DNA of 64,000 nt from positions 1,428 to 65,427 of the forward strand of contig NW_001914878.1 of NCBI RefSeq assembly GCF_000208925.1, in the 5' to 3' direction. This DNA comes from Entamoeba histolytica HM-1:IMSS (lineage: Eukaryota; Evosea; Mastigamoebida; Endamoebidae). Both the position numbers and the translations under genes were made by a program. Position 1 is the stretch's first letter, and each line of letters begins with the position of its first letter. The notes below the pieces were generated by a model. That model was not told the origin of the DNA. It saw only the letters and a program-made list of their open reading frames with translations, and did no database searches. Shown here in pieces: positions 10,083 to 20,798 of this stretch.

Positions 10083-10694
10083 ATGTCATCTCATCAATAT
10101 GATTTTCTTTTCAAAATTCTAATTGTTGGAGACTCTGGAGTTGGAAAGACAGCTATTTTACAACGATATTGTAATAATACATTTGATGAAAGATATATTT
10201 CAACAATTGGAGTTGATTTTAAACCGATGATATTAAATGTTGGTGAAAGAACAATTAAATTACAAATATGGGATACTGCTGGTCAAGAAAGATTTATGAA
10301 TATAACTGCTGCATATTTTAGAAATACTACTGCTGTAATAATTGTTTATGATGTTAATAATCGAGATTCACTAAGTAAAGTATATTCATGGTATGGAGAA
10401 GTAAATGAAAAAACAACGCAACAAAATCCAGTAATATTTTTAGTAGGTAATAAAAAAGATGAAAATTTAAATTCATTAATTGATATTGAAGAAGCAAAAA
10501 ATATTGCATCTAAATTAGGTAATATTAAAGTAATGGAATGTAGTGCTAAAGATAATATTGGAATTAAAGAACTTTTTGGGAGTCTTGTTGATACTATTTT
10601 AGAAAAAATAGATAATAATTCATATTTACCAAAAGAAAGTCAATACGTCGATGGACTAACTATAGGTGAAAAAAAAGAATCAAACTGCTGTTAA
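10083..10694 (+). CDS. Rab family small GTPase
   Basis: The 203-residue protein has every Rab signature: P-loop GDSGVGKT (about 16-23), switch I YISTIGVDF, WDTAGQERF (G3), NKKD (G4), CSAK (G5), and a C-terminal CC (ESNCC) for double geranylgeranylation. The N-terminal YDFLFKILIVGDSGVGKT and IGVDFK regions resemble the Rab1/8/13 branch. Entamoeba has dozens of Rabs, so I do not assign a number. It should act in vesicle traffic on a membrane yet to be defined. GAAC-type sequence (AGGAACTTTA) is seen about 70 bp upstream. No intron. Confidence 0.93.
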   Translation: MSSHQYDFLFKILIVGDSGVGKTAILQRYCNNTFDERYISTIGVDFKPMILNVGERTIKLQIWDTAGQERFMNITAAYFRNTTAVIIVYDVNNRDSLSKVYSWYGEVNEKTTQQNPVIFLVGNKKDENLNSLIDIEEAKNIASKLGNIKVMECSAKDNIGIKELFGSLVDTILEKIDNNSYLPKESQYVDGLTIGEKKESNCC

Positions 10695-10907
10695 TTAAAA
10701 ATAAGAAATAGTTTATTAAAAATTCATATATTAAACTATTATGCCATTTCAATTAAAAGAATTTTGAAAATATTATTTTAAATATTTTTATCAATTAAAC
10801 AATTTTTCAAAATGAAAAATCTTTTATTTTTTCTGATTTTAATTTTTTTAAAAAAGGAAAATATTAAAAAAACCCTATTTTTTAAAAACAATCAAAAACA
10901 ATCAGTT

Positions 10908-12935
10908 ATGAAGAGAGATATTAAACACAGTAAGAAGAGAATTGACCTTGAAGAAATTATTAACCCATTAAATGGAAAACCTTATAGTGAAAATTATTTT
11001 AAATTACAAGAAAAAATAAATGCATTACCAGTGAAACAATATGAAAAAGAAGTTATTAATGAATTAAAAAAAAATAGAGTACTTATTCTTGAAGGAGCAA
11101 CTGGATCAGGAAAAACAACTCAAATTCCTAAATTTTGTTTAAATCCAGAAATTTGTGGTGGGAAAGGTGTTTGTTGTACACAACCAAGAAGGGTTGCAGC
11201 TATTTCTGTTGCTCAAAGAGTTGCAGAAGAAATGGATGTTCAATTAGGAGAAGAAGTAGGTTATTGTGTACGTTTTGATGATTGTAGAAGTGATAAAACG
11301 AAATTAACATATATGACTGATGGTATGTTATTGAGAGAATTAATGGGAGATCCTAAAATTCAAAAGTATGGAGTTATTTTACTTGATGAAGCACATGAAC
11401 GTACAGTATCAACAGATATATTATTTGGTGTATTAAAATCATTATTAGAAGAACGAGAAGATTTAAAAATTGTTGTTATGAGTGCTACTTTAGAAGCTAC
11501 AAAATTTAAAGAATATTTTGATAATGCACCTAATATGTCTGTTGAAGGAAGAACATACCCTGTAACAATTAATTATAGTAGATATCCAGAAAATGACTAT
11601 TTTGAAGCTGCAGTTAAAGTTGTTTCTAAAATTGATAATGAACCAGAAGGTGATGTTTTAATTTTTATGACTGGTGAAGAAGAAATTGAAGAAATGGTTG
11701 CAAGAATCAATTCAATGAAAACAAAAAGTCATATGATTGCTTTACCTCTCTATTCTGCTTTACCACAACAAGAACAACAACGTGTTTTTGAGAAAGTTAA
11801 TGGAAGAAAAGTAATTGTTTCAACAAATATTGCAGAGACATCAGTTACTATTGATGGAATTGTTTATGTTATTGATACTGGTTATGTTAAACAAAAAGTA
11901 TATCTTCCATCTACTCGTGTTGAAACATTACAAGTAACTGCAATCAGTCAAGCTGCTGCTCAACAACGAGCTGGAAGAGCTGGAAGAACTAGACCAGGTC
12001 AATGTTATCGATTATATACTGAAAAAGGATTTAATGAATCATTACCTAAACAAACTGTTCCTGAAATGTTAAGAACAAGTCTTGCAAGTGTTATTTTACA
12101 TATGAAGAAAATAGGAATTAAGGATATCCTTCATTTTGATTATCTTGATGCACCATCTCCACAAGTAATGGTTAGAGCATTAGAACAATTATATTATCTT
12201 AACGCTTTAGATGATAAAACAAATCTAACTGAAATTGGTTCAAAAATTTCTGAAATACCTGTTGACCCTCAATTAGCAGTAACACTAATTGCATCAATTG
12301 ACTATAATGTTGTTGATGAAATATCAACAATAGTATCTTTACTTAATGTTCCTAGTATATTTTATAGACCTAAGGAACAAGAAGAAAAGTCAAAGGCTGA
12401 TGCTGCAAAAGCATATTTTAATGACCATGAAAGTGATCATATTACATTATTAAATACATACAATGCATGGATAGAAAATGGAAAAGATTCAAAATGGGCA
12501 TGGAATAATTATGTTAATCAAAGGGCATTAAAACAAGCTGAGTCAATTAAAAACCAACTATTAGGAATTCTATACAGAATGGGAGTTAAACAACAACAAA
12601 AACCTATTGAAGATGTTAGAAAAAGAAAAGAATTGATTCGAAAGGCTTTATGCAAAGGATTCTTTATGCAAAGTGCTCATCAAGTTAAAGGAGGATATCA
12701 AATAGTTTGTGATAATAGAATTGTTTTGTTACATCCATCTAGTTGTATTGGAAAGAGAGAGTGGATTCTTTATAATGAATATGTTATGACAAAGAGAGAA
12801 TATGTTCGTACTGCATCTTCAATTCAACCTGAATGGTTATTTGAAGCATCTCCAAAATATTTTGCACAATTAGATAAATTTAAAGAATCGGAAACAACAA
12901 GAGCATTAAAACGAGTGAAAAGAGCAATGAATTGA
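10908..12935 (+). CDS. PRP43: DEAH-box ATP-dependent RNA helicase Prp43/DHX15
   Basis: Full-length DEAH helicase with motif I GATGSGKTT, motif II DEAH, motif III SAT, and motif VI QRAGRAGR. The N-terminal INPLNGKPYSENY block matches the INPFTGREFTPKY segment that is specific to Prp43 among DEAH proteins. Ratchet (HA2) and OB-fold regions follow, ending near EASPKYFAQLD. Prp43 disassembles spliceosomes and acts in ribosome biogenesis with G-patch partners. The ATG at 10908 (675 aa) is preferred. An upstream ATG at 10812 adds a 32-residue hydrophobic and Lys-rich, AT-biased extension that does not resemble the family. Confidence 0.93.
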   Translation: MKRDIKHSKKRIDLEEIINPLNGKPYSENYFKLQEKINALPVKQYEKEVINELKKNRVLILEGATGSGKTTQIPKFCLNPEICGGKGVCCTQPRRVAAISVAQRVAEEMDVQLGEEVGYCVRFDDCRSDKTKLTYMTDGMLLRELMGDPKIQKYGVILLDEAHERTVSTDILFGVLKSLLEEREDLKIVVMSATLEATKFKEYFDNAPNMSVEGRTYPVTINYSRYPENDYFEAAVKVVSKIDNEPEGDVLIFMTGEEEIEEMVARINSMKTKSHMIALPLYSALPQQEQQRVFEKVNGRKVIVSTNIAETSVTIDGIVYVIDTGYVKQKVYLPSTRVETLQVTAISQAAAQQRAGRAGRTRPGQCYRLYTEKGFNESLPKQTVPEMLRTSLASVILHMKKIGIKDILHFDYLDAPSPQVMVRALEQLYYLNALDDKTNLTEIGSKISEIPVDPQLAVTLIASIDYNVVDEISTIVSLLNVPSIFYRPKEQEEKSKADAAKAYFNDHESDHITLLNTYNAWIENGKDSKWAWNNYVNQRALKQAESIKNQLLGILYRMGVKQQQKPIEDVRKRKELIRKALCKGFFMQSAHQVKGGYQIVCDNRIVLLHPSSCIGKREWILYNEYVMTKREYVRTASSIQPEWLFEASPKYFAQLDKFKESETTRALKRVKRAMN

Positions 12936-13053
12936 TTGATTTTTTTGTTATATATACAAAGATGTTGAATGTTAAAGATAAGTGCCAATGGTGCAAATTA
13001 AAAATAGAAAAAAGAAAAAAGGTTAAAAAGAACTTAAAATTTCTTACCATTAG

Positions 13054-13605
13054 ATGTCTGATAATCCTCAAAGGAAATATAATATTGAAGCACATGCCTT
13101 TGTCCCAAAGAATAAAAGAGCTCCAGAAGTTATTGTTGCACCTCCAGGATTTCCAGCTGAATATCTTGAAATGTTTAATTCTGCAGATAACGATACAAAG
13201 AAAAGTATTATTGAACAATTTCAAAGTATTCAACAAGAAGAGTTGGAAAATAATCTTATTCCAACTGATGAAGATTTGTTAGAGTACAACAATAATGATA
13301 TTGAACTTTATGAAGAAATTGGAGAAGACGTTAACCTTCCTCAACCTCCCAAACAAAGAATTGAAATTTCAAGAAAAAGTTTTGAAGAAAGTCTTACAAA
13401 TTTAAAACCAAAACATGAAAAAGGTATTTCATTTATACAGGCAAAAGAGAAAATATCAAATATATCAAAAATGTTAGGTTTAAATGTTTCTGCTTTAATG
13501 TTAGTTTCAGCTTCTAAATACGTCGAAGATCAAATGAATGATAATGAATATTATTCTTTCTTCTTAGCTTATTTGAGTTATACCCATCCTGAGTATTTTT
13601 CATGA
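13054..13605 (+). CDS. Hypothetical protein, 183 aa
   Basis: I do not recognise a family. The protein is acidic and soluble, with no membrane segment. The N-terminus contains a Pro-containing segment (VIVAPPGFPAEYLEMF), the middle is rich in Glu/Asn, and the C-terminus is helical (about residues 125-183), ending in aromatic SYTHPEYFS. It begins 118 bp after PRP43 on the same strand, and a different-frame overlapping open frame (12932-13282) is rejected as a shadow. It converges on EMC1 with 91 bp between stops. Confidence 0.72.
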   Translation: MSDNPQRKYNIEAHAFVPKNKRAPEVIVAPPGFPAEYLEMFNSADNDTKKSIIEQFQSIQQEELENNLIPTDEDLLEYNNNDIELYEEIGEDVNLPQPPKQRIEISRKSFEESLTNLKPKHEKGISFIQAKEKISNISKMLGLNVSALMLVSASKYVEDQMNDNEYYSFFLAYLSYTHPEYFS

Positions 13606-13696
13606 GAATGACGTTTATTTTTTAATTTAATTGTAAGAAATAATTTCATTTTTTGTTATTATTTAATAAAAAAAAAATAAAAGATTTCAAATTCAT

Positions 13697-15659
13697 TTAT
13701 TTCTTCTTTTTAGTAATGAACGAAAGAACTACCGTCACAACTAACACAATAATTGTTGTAATAAATAATTGTGGTTTATTAAAGTTGTAAGTTGAATCAA
13801 ATGAAAGAATAGGTGTTACTTGTGAAATATAAAGATCAATTCCAGTTCCTACAACAATAGTTGTTGATTCCATTGTACCTGGATGAGTTTGAAGGGTATC
13901 AATATCAAGATCAATTTCTTTTGTTACTAAGTTTTCTTTAGTTATATTGAGATTTGCTGAATAAGGAAGTTCTCCCATTTCAGCATCTTCACGTGTCATT
14001 TCAAATGGTGCTTTTGTTCCAAGTAGTCTGCGTGGATTAAGTATGTAAATATGTTTTTGTGAATAAATAACAAATGCTTTTTGTGATACTCCTAAAGAAG
14101 AAATAGAGATTGTAGCAATATCAATGAAATAAGGAATTGTTGTTGATTTTATGTTAGTTGCAATTTCTGGAAGATGATAAACATCATAAGAAGTTGCTTT
14201 CCAATCAGTTTCTTTTTCCCACATTTCAATTGTTAAAATAACGGTATTTTTAGGGGTGTTAATAAAACATGCTGCAAGTCCTTGACTTAATACACATTCA
14301 GTCTTCAATGCTCCTTGAGGTAATTTAACACTTGAAATAACTTTACCTGTAATTATTTCAGTTACTTGAATTGTATTTTCATCAACAATAATTGCTAATG
14401 ACTTTAATGCAAATGGAACTTTGACACTTCTATCAATTTGAGCTTTCCCAACAACACCATTAACTTCTTCTGGACTTACAGTGAAAATTTGTTTAGACTT
14501 ATAATTTCTTCTTGGAATAGCAGTTTTATTCTTAATTTGATAAAGTTCTGTATTAGATGCAATAAATTTACCATCTACATTACTACCAATTGAATAAACA
14601 TTATTATTAATATCAATAACAATAACCCCTCCTTCAATCTTCTTTGCAACTTTAATTTTTGGGGTTTTAATGATGTTATTAGTAATAATATTTCCTGACA
14701 TATCAACAACACCAATTTCTTCTTGTAACAATTCTTTTGTAACTTTATCTTCAGAATAAATTCGTTCATCATAATTACTAAATAAAATATATTCTCCTGT
14801 TCCTATAACTGATTTTATAAAAACTTCCTCATTATTTAAAAGAGCGTAGATATTGCCTGATTTTCTTATAAAACAAAAAACTCCTCTTGTTATAAGAGAA
14901 TTAACAATAATTGTGTCATCTCGTTCAAAAACAACCTCTTTTGCTCTATTTAAAACACGAATTTTACCTTTATTAACTTGAACACAAACACGTTCATTTT
15001 GTGCGTCACAATCAGTTTCTGAAGCATAATCTTCTTTAATGAAATACTTCTTTAAATATGAATAATCTTCAACTTTAATAGGAGTTTGTTCTTTTATTGA
15101 CAAAATACCATCCGAAGTCATAATTCCATCTTTCATCAACCTTATAATACCTTTTTGGTTTATTGAAGTTATTAATGAACCATCTCTAAGAGCTCTTTTT
15201 TCCATTATGTTATCCTTTAATAAATAAAGGAAATCACTAGCCTCAATATCTTGTGCAGTAATATCGATGGTATATTCTAATTCACCTCTTGAATCAAAAT
15301 ATGAGATAGAGTCATTATATAAAACAAAAACACCCAGTGTTGAGGCAGTAACTTTTTTACCATTTTTACCAATACTTCTTCTCCAAGCTATTTAATAATT
15401 AAAAACCATCATTTAAAACGTTAAATAAAAAAATTCATCACCAATAAAAAACTTAATGAAAAAAAAAGTTAATAAACAAACCAATATGTCCTTTAATATC
15501 ACTTTTAGAGAGAATTCCTTCTTCTGTTGAATAAAAGAAAATGTCTTTATTTATTGCAACATTGTCAACAGTTCCTAGTCCTTTTTTATAGTACTGATTT
15601 TCAACACGAATAGAATTAGTACAAATTACAATTGCAATGAATATAAGAGGGTTAATCAT
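13697..15659 (-). CDS. EMC1: ER membrane protein complex subunit 1 (EMC1)
   Basis: Exon 1 (15659-15482) and exon 2 (15387-13697) join across a 94-bp GTTTGT...TAG intron to 622 residues. An N-terminal signal peptide (about 1-16) precedes a PQQ/beta-propeller-like luminal region with repeats such as AWRRSIGKN and YNDSISYFDSRG. The C-terminal part matches the EMC1 DUF1620 region: ILNPRRLLGT (human LLDPRRP), GELPYSANL, and ESTTIVVGTGIDLYISQVTP (human [20 protein letters not shown]). A transmembrane helix lies at about 595-618 and the tail is KKKK. EMC inserts tail-anchored and multipass proteins in the ER. Animal EMC1 is near 1,000 residues, so this is a shortened form. Confidence 0.85.
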
Positions 15660-16761
15660 TTTTACTTTTTCAGTTTTTATTTTTTCTTTTTTTTAAAGAC
15701 AGAAATAATTTAGAATAAATTTATTGATTTTCACAGTAATTCTTATGCGTTAAGACTATTAGTACTTGAACTTTTATTCTTTATAAGAAGCCTTTCCTTT
15801 GTGTAAAAAATATCTATTATTTCTTTAAGTTCTTTAGAATATGAACTTTTAATGAGGTAGTTATTGGTAGTGAGTGATTGTAAATTTTTGAATTAGTAAG
15901 TCAGACAGAAGATTATAGTACTAATCATACTAACTAAATGACTAATTAAATGGTGGATATAAAACCACCAATTATAGTCCAATTCTTTTTAAACCCCAAA
16001 AACTAGAATTGCTATATTTCTAAAATGATTTACAGTCTATGAGCAATATATTAATGACAATAACAATCTAGTCTTAATATTTGTATCAAAAACAAATGTT
16101 ATGAATTATTTAATAATTAGAGAAGTTGTTAAAAGTACTGTTATGTTTTCATGTTATTCTTAATATTTTCAAAAAGTTGTTCTGTATTTAAGAAAAATGA
16201 GAGTTTTGTAGGGTACAAACTCGCAAATTACCATAGTTACAATAAAGAAAAACAATAAGAAAATATTAAGAATTAAAAAGAAAACTATTAATAGTTTTTT
16301 ATAATTCTATTTTCATCTTGAATGGAGATTTATTTAAATGAGTTTTATTAAATAAACTATTCTATAAATTTACTGAATATCCTCAAGAATTTACAAACTC
16401 AAATCATTTATATTTATTTTTAGTATCTATTATTTCTTTGAAACAAAAAAGAAGATTTTATTTTTTTTTTGAAGTTGTATTAACTCCTTCTCCTAACAAA
16501 GAATTTTAGTTGTTGGAATTTATTCTTCTCAAAAAACCAACGAAATTTTAATCTAAATATAGTAAATATGTTAAAAAGTTAATCAAATTGCATTAACCGA
16601 TTGAATTTTTGAAATTCCACAGCCTAAAAAGACCATTCATTTTCACTTAAAATGTTACGGCTCGTTTTTATTTTTCAAATATAAGTATAACCTAGCTATA
16701 ATTAAGTAATATTTAAAGTAACTCATTAATAATTAGTCTTCGTTTTCATCGGGGATAATAT
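15660..16761. other. 1.1-kb divergent intergenic region
   Basis: No gene is seen between EMC1 (minus) and RasGAP 1 (plus). An ATTTAAAG box at 16711-16718, about 45 bp before the RasGAP ATG, resembles the Entamoeba TATA element. The rest is AT-rich with no clear RNA gene or repeat. Confidence 0.5.
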
Positions 16762-18065
16762 ATGTCAGTTATTTCAAGTCAATTAAACAAATGTTATTCA
16801 TTCCAATTATCTGATAAAAGTACTTGTTCCTTAAGTCTTTCTTCAGAAGAAGAACAATCTCCTCGTTTTAGTGGTTGTCAAGCTCTTCCATTACCAATTT
16901 CTTTTTCACATTCAAATCATAAATTTCATCATTCTTTTAATAATAGTTATACCCAACCATCATTATTTAAAGCTGTTTCTCCATTGAAAAAGAAGAAATC
17001 ACAAGAAGATTCATTAAGAGAAATGTTTTTTTCACCAAAAAATACTCTTTTATATTGTTTCTGTGATTCAGTTTGTTAATTTATCAAAATATTTTGAAAA
17101 GATTTAAAACTAATATGTAGTTATTAAAACATGATGTTAATGTTAGTTATATTGGATGTTTAATTAACTATTATGCATCTCGTGGAAAGGTGATTGAATT
17201 ATTAGAAGCTATAGCTTTCAAAGAGATTGATGAAACGTCTTATTGTAATGAGTTATTTAGAGGAAATACTCCATTTACAAGAATTTTTAATAGTTATACA
17301 TTTAAATTTTGTGATGAACTTTTAAAAGAAGAGTTTAAAATTTATAGTGACATTCACATAAATCAAACAGAACATATTTTAAAAGAAGGAATTTGGGTAG
17401 ATAAAATGTCAATATCTAAAAATATTATTCATTTATTAACAAATTTTGTTAATAAATGTCCTTCTTATATACCTCCTCATTTTAAAACAATATTAAGAAA
17501 AATATATCATAGAGTGGCTCAAAGTCGTTCAAAAATTGAAGCTAGAAATACATTTTTAACATTATTTTTTTTAAGATATTGTTTTAGACCATTCTCAAAA
17601 GTCCCTTCTGTACTTAAAATTCTTCATGAGGCTGTTCATCGATATTCACAAGAATCAAAATATTCTACTGATTCTAATAATATTGAACTTCGAACTGCAA
17701 TTAATTCATTGCTAAGTTATATAACTAACACTCCAGATGAATCAAGTTATGGATTAATTAATAGAGCTATGCAAGAAATTTCATTGGAACAGATGGTTAA
17801 TATTTTTAAAACTGAAATGGGTACTATAAGTAAATTTTATGATGGGGACTTTAATGAAATATTTAATATTGTTAAAGGAAAATATGATGGAATTCATTCT
17901 ATTAATCCAGAAATGGCAGTTTCTAGACTAAATACTTGGGAAGAAGAAAAATTAACTTTAGCATCTCAATTGAATAATGAACTGAAACAACAGATTGAAA
18001 AACTTAAAAGGTACAATAAAATATTAAAAAATCGAATTAATACTTTAGCTGCTCTTTGTAATTAA
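16762..18065 (+). CDS. RasGAP-domain protein 1, 417 aa
   Basis: Exon 1 (16762-17070) and exon 2 (17121-18065) join in phase 0 across a 50-bp GTTTGT...TAG intron. The N-terminal 100 residues are Ser-rich and likely disordered or phosphorylated. Exon 2 encodes a RasGAP domain: NELFRGNTPFTRIF holds the LFRG arginine-finger loop, and FFLRYCFRPF matches the second RasGAP signature (FLRxxxPA-type). A C-terminal coiled coil (about 370-415) follows. It should stimulate GTP hydrolysis on a Ras/Rap-type GTPase. Paralogous to the gene at 56515, with the intron at the identical position. Confidence 0.85.
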
Positions 18066-18633
18066 TAGTTATGAATTTATTGCATTTATTTTTTTTAGAA
18101 TAATATAACAAAAACATTTTGTATATAAATTTGAAATAATCTCATTTGACTTTGTTCTTAAGAAAAAACAAATAATGACTATTAGAAAATTGACTCTAAT
18201 TAAAAATGTGAAATGATTTTAATGTACAATAAGATAAAGAATAACAATAAACTAGAAATTAAATTGATAATTTCTGAGTAACTTAAGTTTTTACGTGTGA
18301 ACCTTTAATCAATTTTTTCATTTTGTCGAAGATTAAAGAACCATAAATCCAAAGGAAAAAGATGTTTATCTAAAAAATAACATTGAATGAATATCTATTT
18401 AAAATAATTATTTTACCAGTGAACGAAACTAGTTATAAAAATAGAAACTTGTTCATAATTTAGAACGTTCCTAACCTGACTTGATATTATTTGTTCCATA
18501 CAGAACAAATTATTATAGAAAAGATGTTGGAATCTAAAAACTTCTTGTATGACTTGGGAAAATAACTATTTTAAAAGCCTGACTTTATATAAACCATTAA
18601 ATCTGTTAATATTATTCCACAATCATCTTTTGA
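18066..18633. other. Intergenic region with clustered GAAC/GTTC motifs
   Basis: No gene is seen. Between 18421 and 18510 the tetramer GAAC and its complement GTTC recur: GAACG at 18421, TTGTTC near 18449-18454, the palindrome GAACGTTC at 18463-18470, and the hairpin ATTTGTTC-CATACA-GAACAAAT at 18489-18510. GAAC is a known Entamoeba promoter element, so this may be a regulatory region for the gene at 18634. Confidence 0.45.
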
Positions 18634-19353
18634 ATGTGTTCTGATTCTGTTGAAGTTTCTACTTCATTGTCTCATAGTGAAAATTCTATCCATGAAGATA
18701 CATTAATCAAAAATCCATTTATTACAACACCCCCTACAAAGAGAGAGAAACATACTCTTGGCACGAGGTATATTAGGAATAGAAAATGTATTCAAGAAGC
18801 TGTATTAATAGGTATTCTTAGTAAACATTGTTCTATTGTTTATGAACGTCCTAAGAAAAGGTCTAGTTTAACTCATCAGTTGTTTAAAATCAAAACATTG
18901 ATTTTTGATAATGAAGTTTTTGATGTAGAAGCATTTCTTGAAAGACAAACAAAAGGCGTTTATGAAAATGCCATAGAGAGTGGATTAAGTAAAAAGAATG
19001 TAATAAGGAGAGTTGAAAACGAAAAGATCGTAACTCTTCTTGACTTTCTTGTAGACATTTGTCTTGATCTTGGTTATTTCTTTGAAACAACTCGAATGAG
19101 AAATTCATTGTCTCGTACTAAAGTTGATTTTGTTGAAGCTGTTTATTATAAAGGTAAATTAATTATTGATGATGAATTAGTAAAAAAAGCTGGTTCATTA
19201 ATATCTACTCATTTGTTCTCACTTACTACTGCTTCTGAAAAAGAGTGTACTATACTAAAAGGTGATGAAAATATTAAATCTTTCTTTTATAGCCGTCCTG
19301 TATTTAAACCCTCCACAATCTTCAATACTAGCAATATGTCAATCACTATTTAA
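18634..19353 (+). CDS. Hypothetical protein, 239 aa
   Basis: I do not recognise a family. The N-terminal 45 residues are Ser/Thr-rich. A basic patch (GTRYIRNRKC, ERPKKRSS) follows, then a helical region (about 90-170) with ENEKIVTLLDFLVDICLDLG. There is no signal peptide or membrane segment. Basic and Ser-rich content would fit a nuclear or regulatory protein, but that is only a guess. It has its own unusually G/C-containing promoter region with repeated GAAC/GTTC motifs. Confidence 0.65.
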   Translation: MCSDSVEVSTSLSHSENSIHEDTLIKNPFITTPPTKREKHTLGTRYIRNRKCIQEAVLIGILSKHCSIVYERPKKRSSLTHQLFKIKTLIFDNEVFDVEAFLERQTKGVYENAIESGLSKKNVIRRVENEKIVTLLDFLVDICLDLGYFFETTRMRNSLSRTKVDFVEAVYYKGKLIIDDELVKKAGSLISTHLFSLTTASEKECTILKGDENIKSFFYSRPVFKPSTIFNTSNMSITI

Positions 19354-19652
19354 TAGTTGTTAATTCATATTCGCTTTTGATTTCGTTTCATTTTTATTAT
19401 TTTTATAATTGTGTTTAAAATTGTTTCTCAAACATTGGAAAATTTGATTTTAATTGATTTTTTCATAATTTAGAATATTCTTTTAATTTTATTTTTTATT
19501 TTTTTTTTTCAGATTATTTTTCTCTTTTTAATTGCTTTATTTCCAAATATACAGTATTAAAATAATTCGAATAACTTTTTTTTTGAATAAATCAAGTAAT
19601 TATTTTCTCTTTTTGTTGTTATTGTTATTTTAATTTTAGAAAGATTAAAATA

Positions 19653-20603
19653 ATGATTTTTAAAGATAAACTCAAAAAGAATCAAAATATTATTGTTATG
19701 TTTATTTTCCTGTTATCAGTTGTATTACTTTGTCATGCTGACAGTGATGTACAAAAATACACTATTCATAGTAGTATTCTTAGTCAGGATATAGAGTATA
19801 CTTTATACAAGCCTGATGGATATTCAGATAGTATTAAATATCCAATAGTATATTTACTCCATGGAATGGATAGTGATTGTCAAAGCTTTTATCAATATGG
19901 TTTGAAAGAAACTCTTGATGACTATATTACAAATAAAATTATTAGACCAACATTATTTGTTACACCAAATGCATTTAATTCTTTCTATGTTGATAAATAT
20001 GATGGTACTTTTAATTATGAACAATTCTTCTTTGAAGAATTTATTCCATATGTTGAAACATTATTTTCAGTTGATACTAATCAATCAAATAGAAGTATTG
20101 CAGGTATATCAATGGGTGGTTATGGTGCTGCTCTTTATTCTTTAAAACATAAAGAGCTATTTTCTGCTTGTTCTCCAATGAGTCCAGCTTTATTACCAGA
20201 AAATACTTTAAAATTATTAGATGATAATAATGACATTAAAAAACTCCTTTTATCAATTTTTGGAAATGAAGAATATTTTAAACAAAATAATTTTAATACT
20301 ATTGTAAAATCATCATCTAAAGGTACGTTTACTATGCCATATCGTGTTTGTATTGGTAAACAAGACTATTTATATCAATTTGTTATTCCTTCAAAAACTA
20401 TTATGGAAAATGCTGAAATGAATAATTATTGGTATATAGGAGATGGAGAGCATAATGTTGAATTTTGGAAGAGTCAAATTCCTGATACACTCAAATTTCT
20501 TGACCAAAAAATTTTAGAAAATACTGATAACAGTGGTACCATTGGTAATGGTATTAATTCTTGGATTTTATTAATTTCCTTAATCTTCTGTTTGATGATT
20601 TAA
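19653..20603 (+). CDS. Secreted, probably GPI-anchored esterase (alpha/beta hydrolase, esterase D-like)
   Basis: The 316-residue protein has an N-terminal signal segment (about 16-29, with Met16 as a possible alternative start) and a C-terminal hydrophobic tail with no cytosolic residues after NSGTIGNGINS, which together predict a GPI anchor. The middle is an alpha/beta hydrolase of the putative-esterase (EstD/FGH-like) family: YLLHGMDSD oxyanion region, the nucleophile elbow GISMGGYG (Ser about 152), an acid GKQDYLYQ, and a catalytic His in GDGEHNVEFW. The substrate is unknown. Family members cleave short-chain or thiol esters, so a cell-surface acyl-ester hydrolase is the best call. Confidence 0.85.
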   Translation: MIFKDKLKKNQNIIVMFIFLLSVVLLCHADSDVQKYTIHSSILSQDIEYTLYKPDGYSDSIKYPIVYLLHGMDSDCQSFYQYGLKETLDDYITNKIIRPTLFVTPNAFNSFYVDKYDGTFNYEQFFFEEFIPYVETLFSVDTNQSNRSIAGISMGGYGAALYSLKHKELFSACSPMSPALLPENTLKLLDDNNDIKKLLLSIFGNEEYFKQNNFNTIVKSSSKGTFTMPYRVCIGKQDYLYQFVIPSKTIMENAEMNNYWYIGDGEHNVEFWKSQIPDTLKFLDQKILENTDNSGTIGNGINSWILLISLIFCLMI

Positions 20604-20798
20604 AATACAAGTCATTAACTAAGTAACAAATTAATTATTTTATGGTTTTACATAATAATTAGATATTTTCTTTTTATTTTATTTTTTTTTCTACATTTGC
20701 AATGAATATTTTGTTTTGATTCGTCATTTCATTTTTCTTATATTTTTTGAGGATCTACGTTTTTTTTTCTTTATTTGACTAGAAGTGGTAATTAAAAT

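Noticed and set aside
10812..10907. Upstream ATG of PRP43 as a signal peptide
   Set aside because: The extension is hydrophobic and Lys-rich by AT bias, and an ER-targeted Prp43 makes no sense; the ATG at 10908 fits the family.
12880..13282. Frames overlapping the start of the 13054 gene on both strands
   Set aside because: They overlap a better plus-strand frame in another phase and have Lys/Leu-biased shadow composition.
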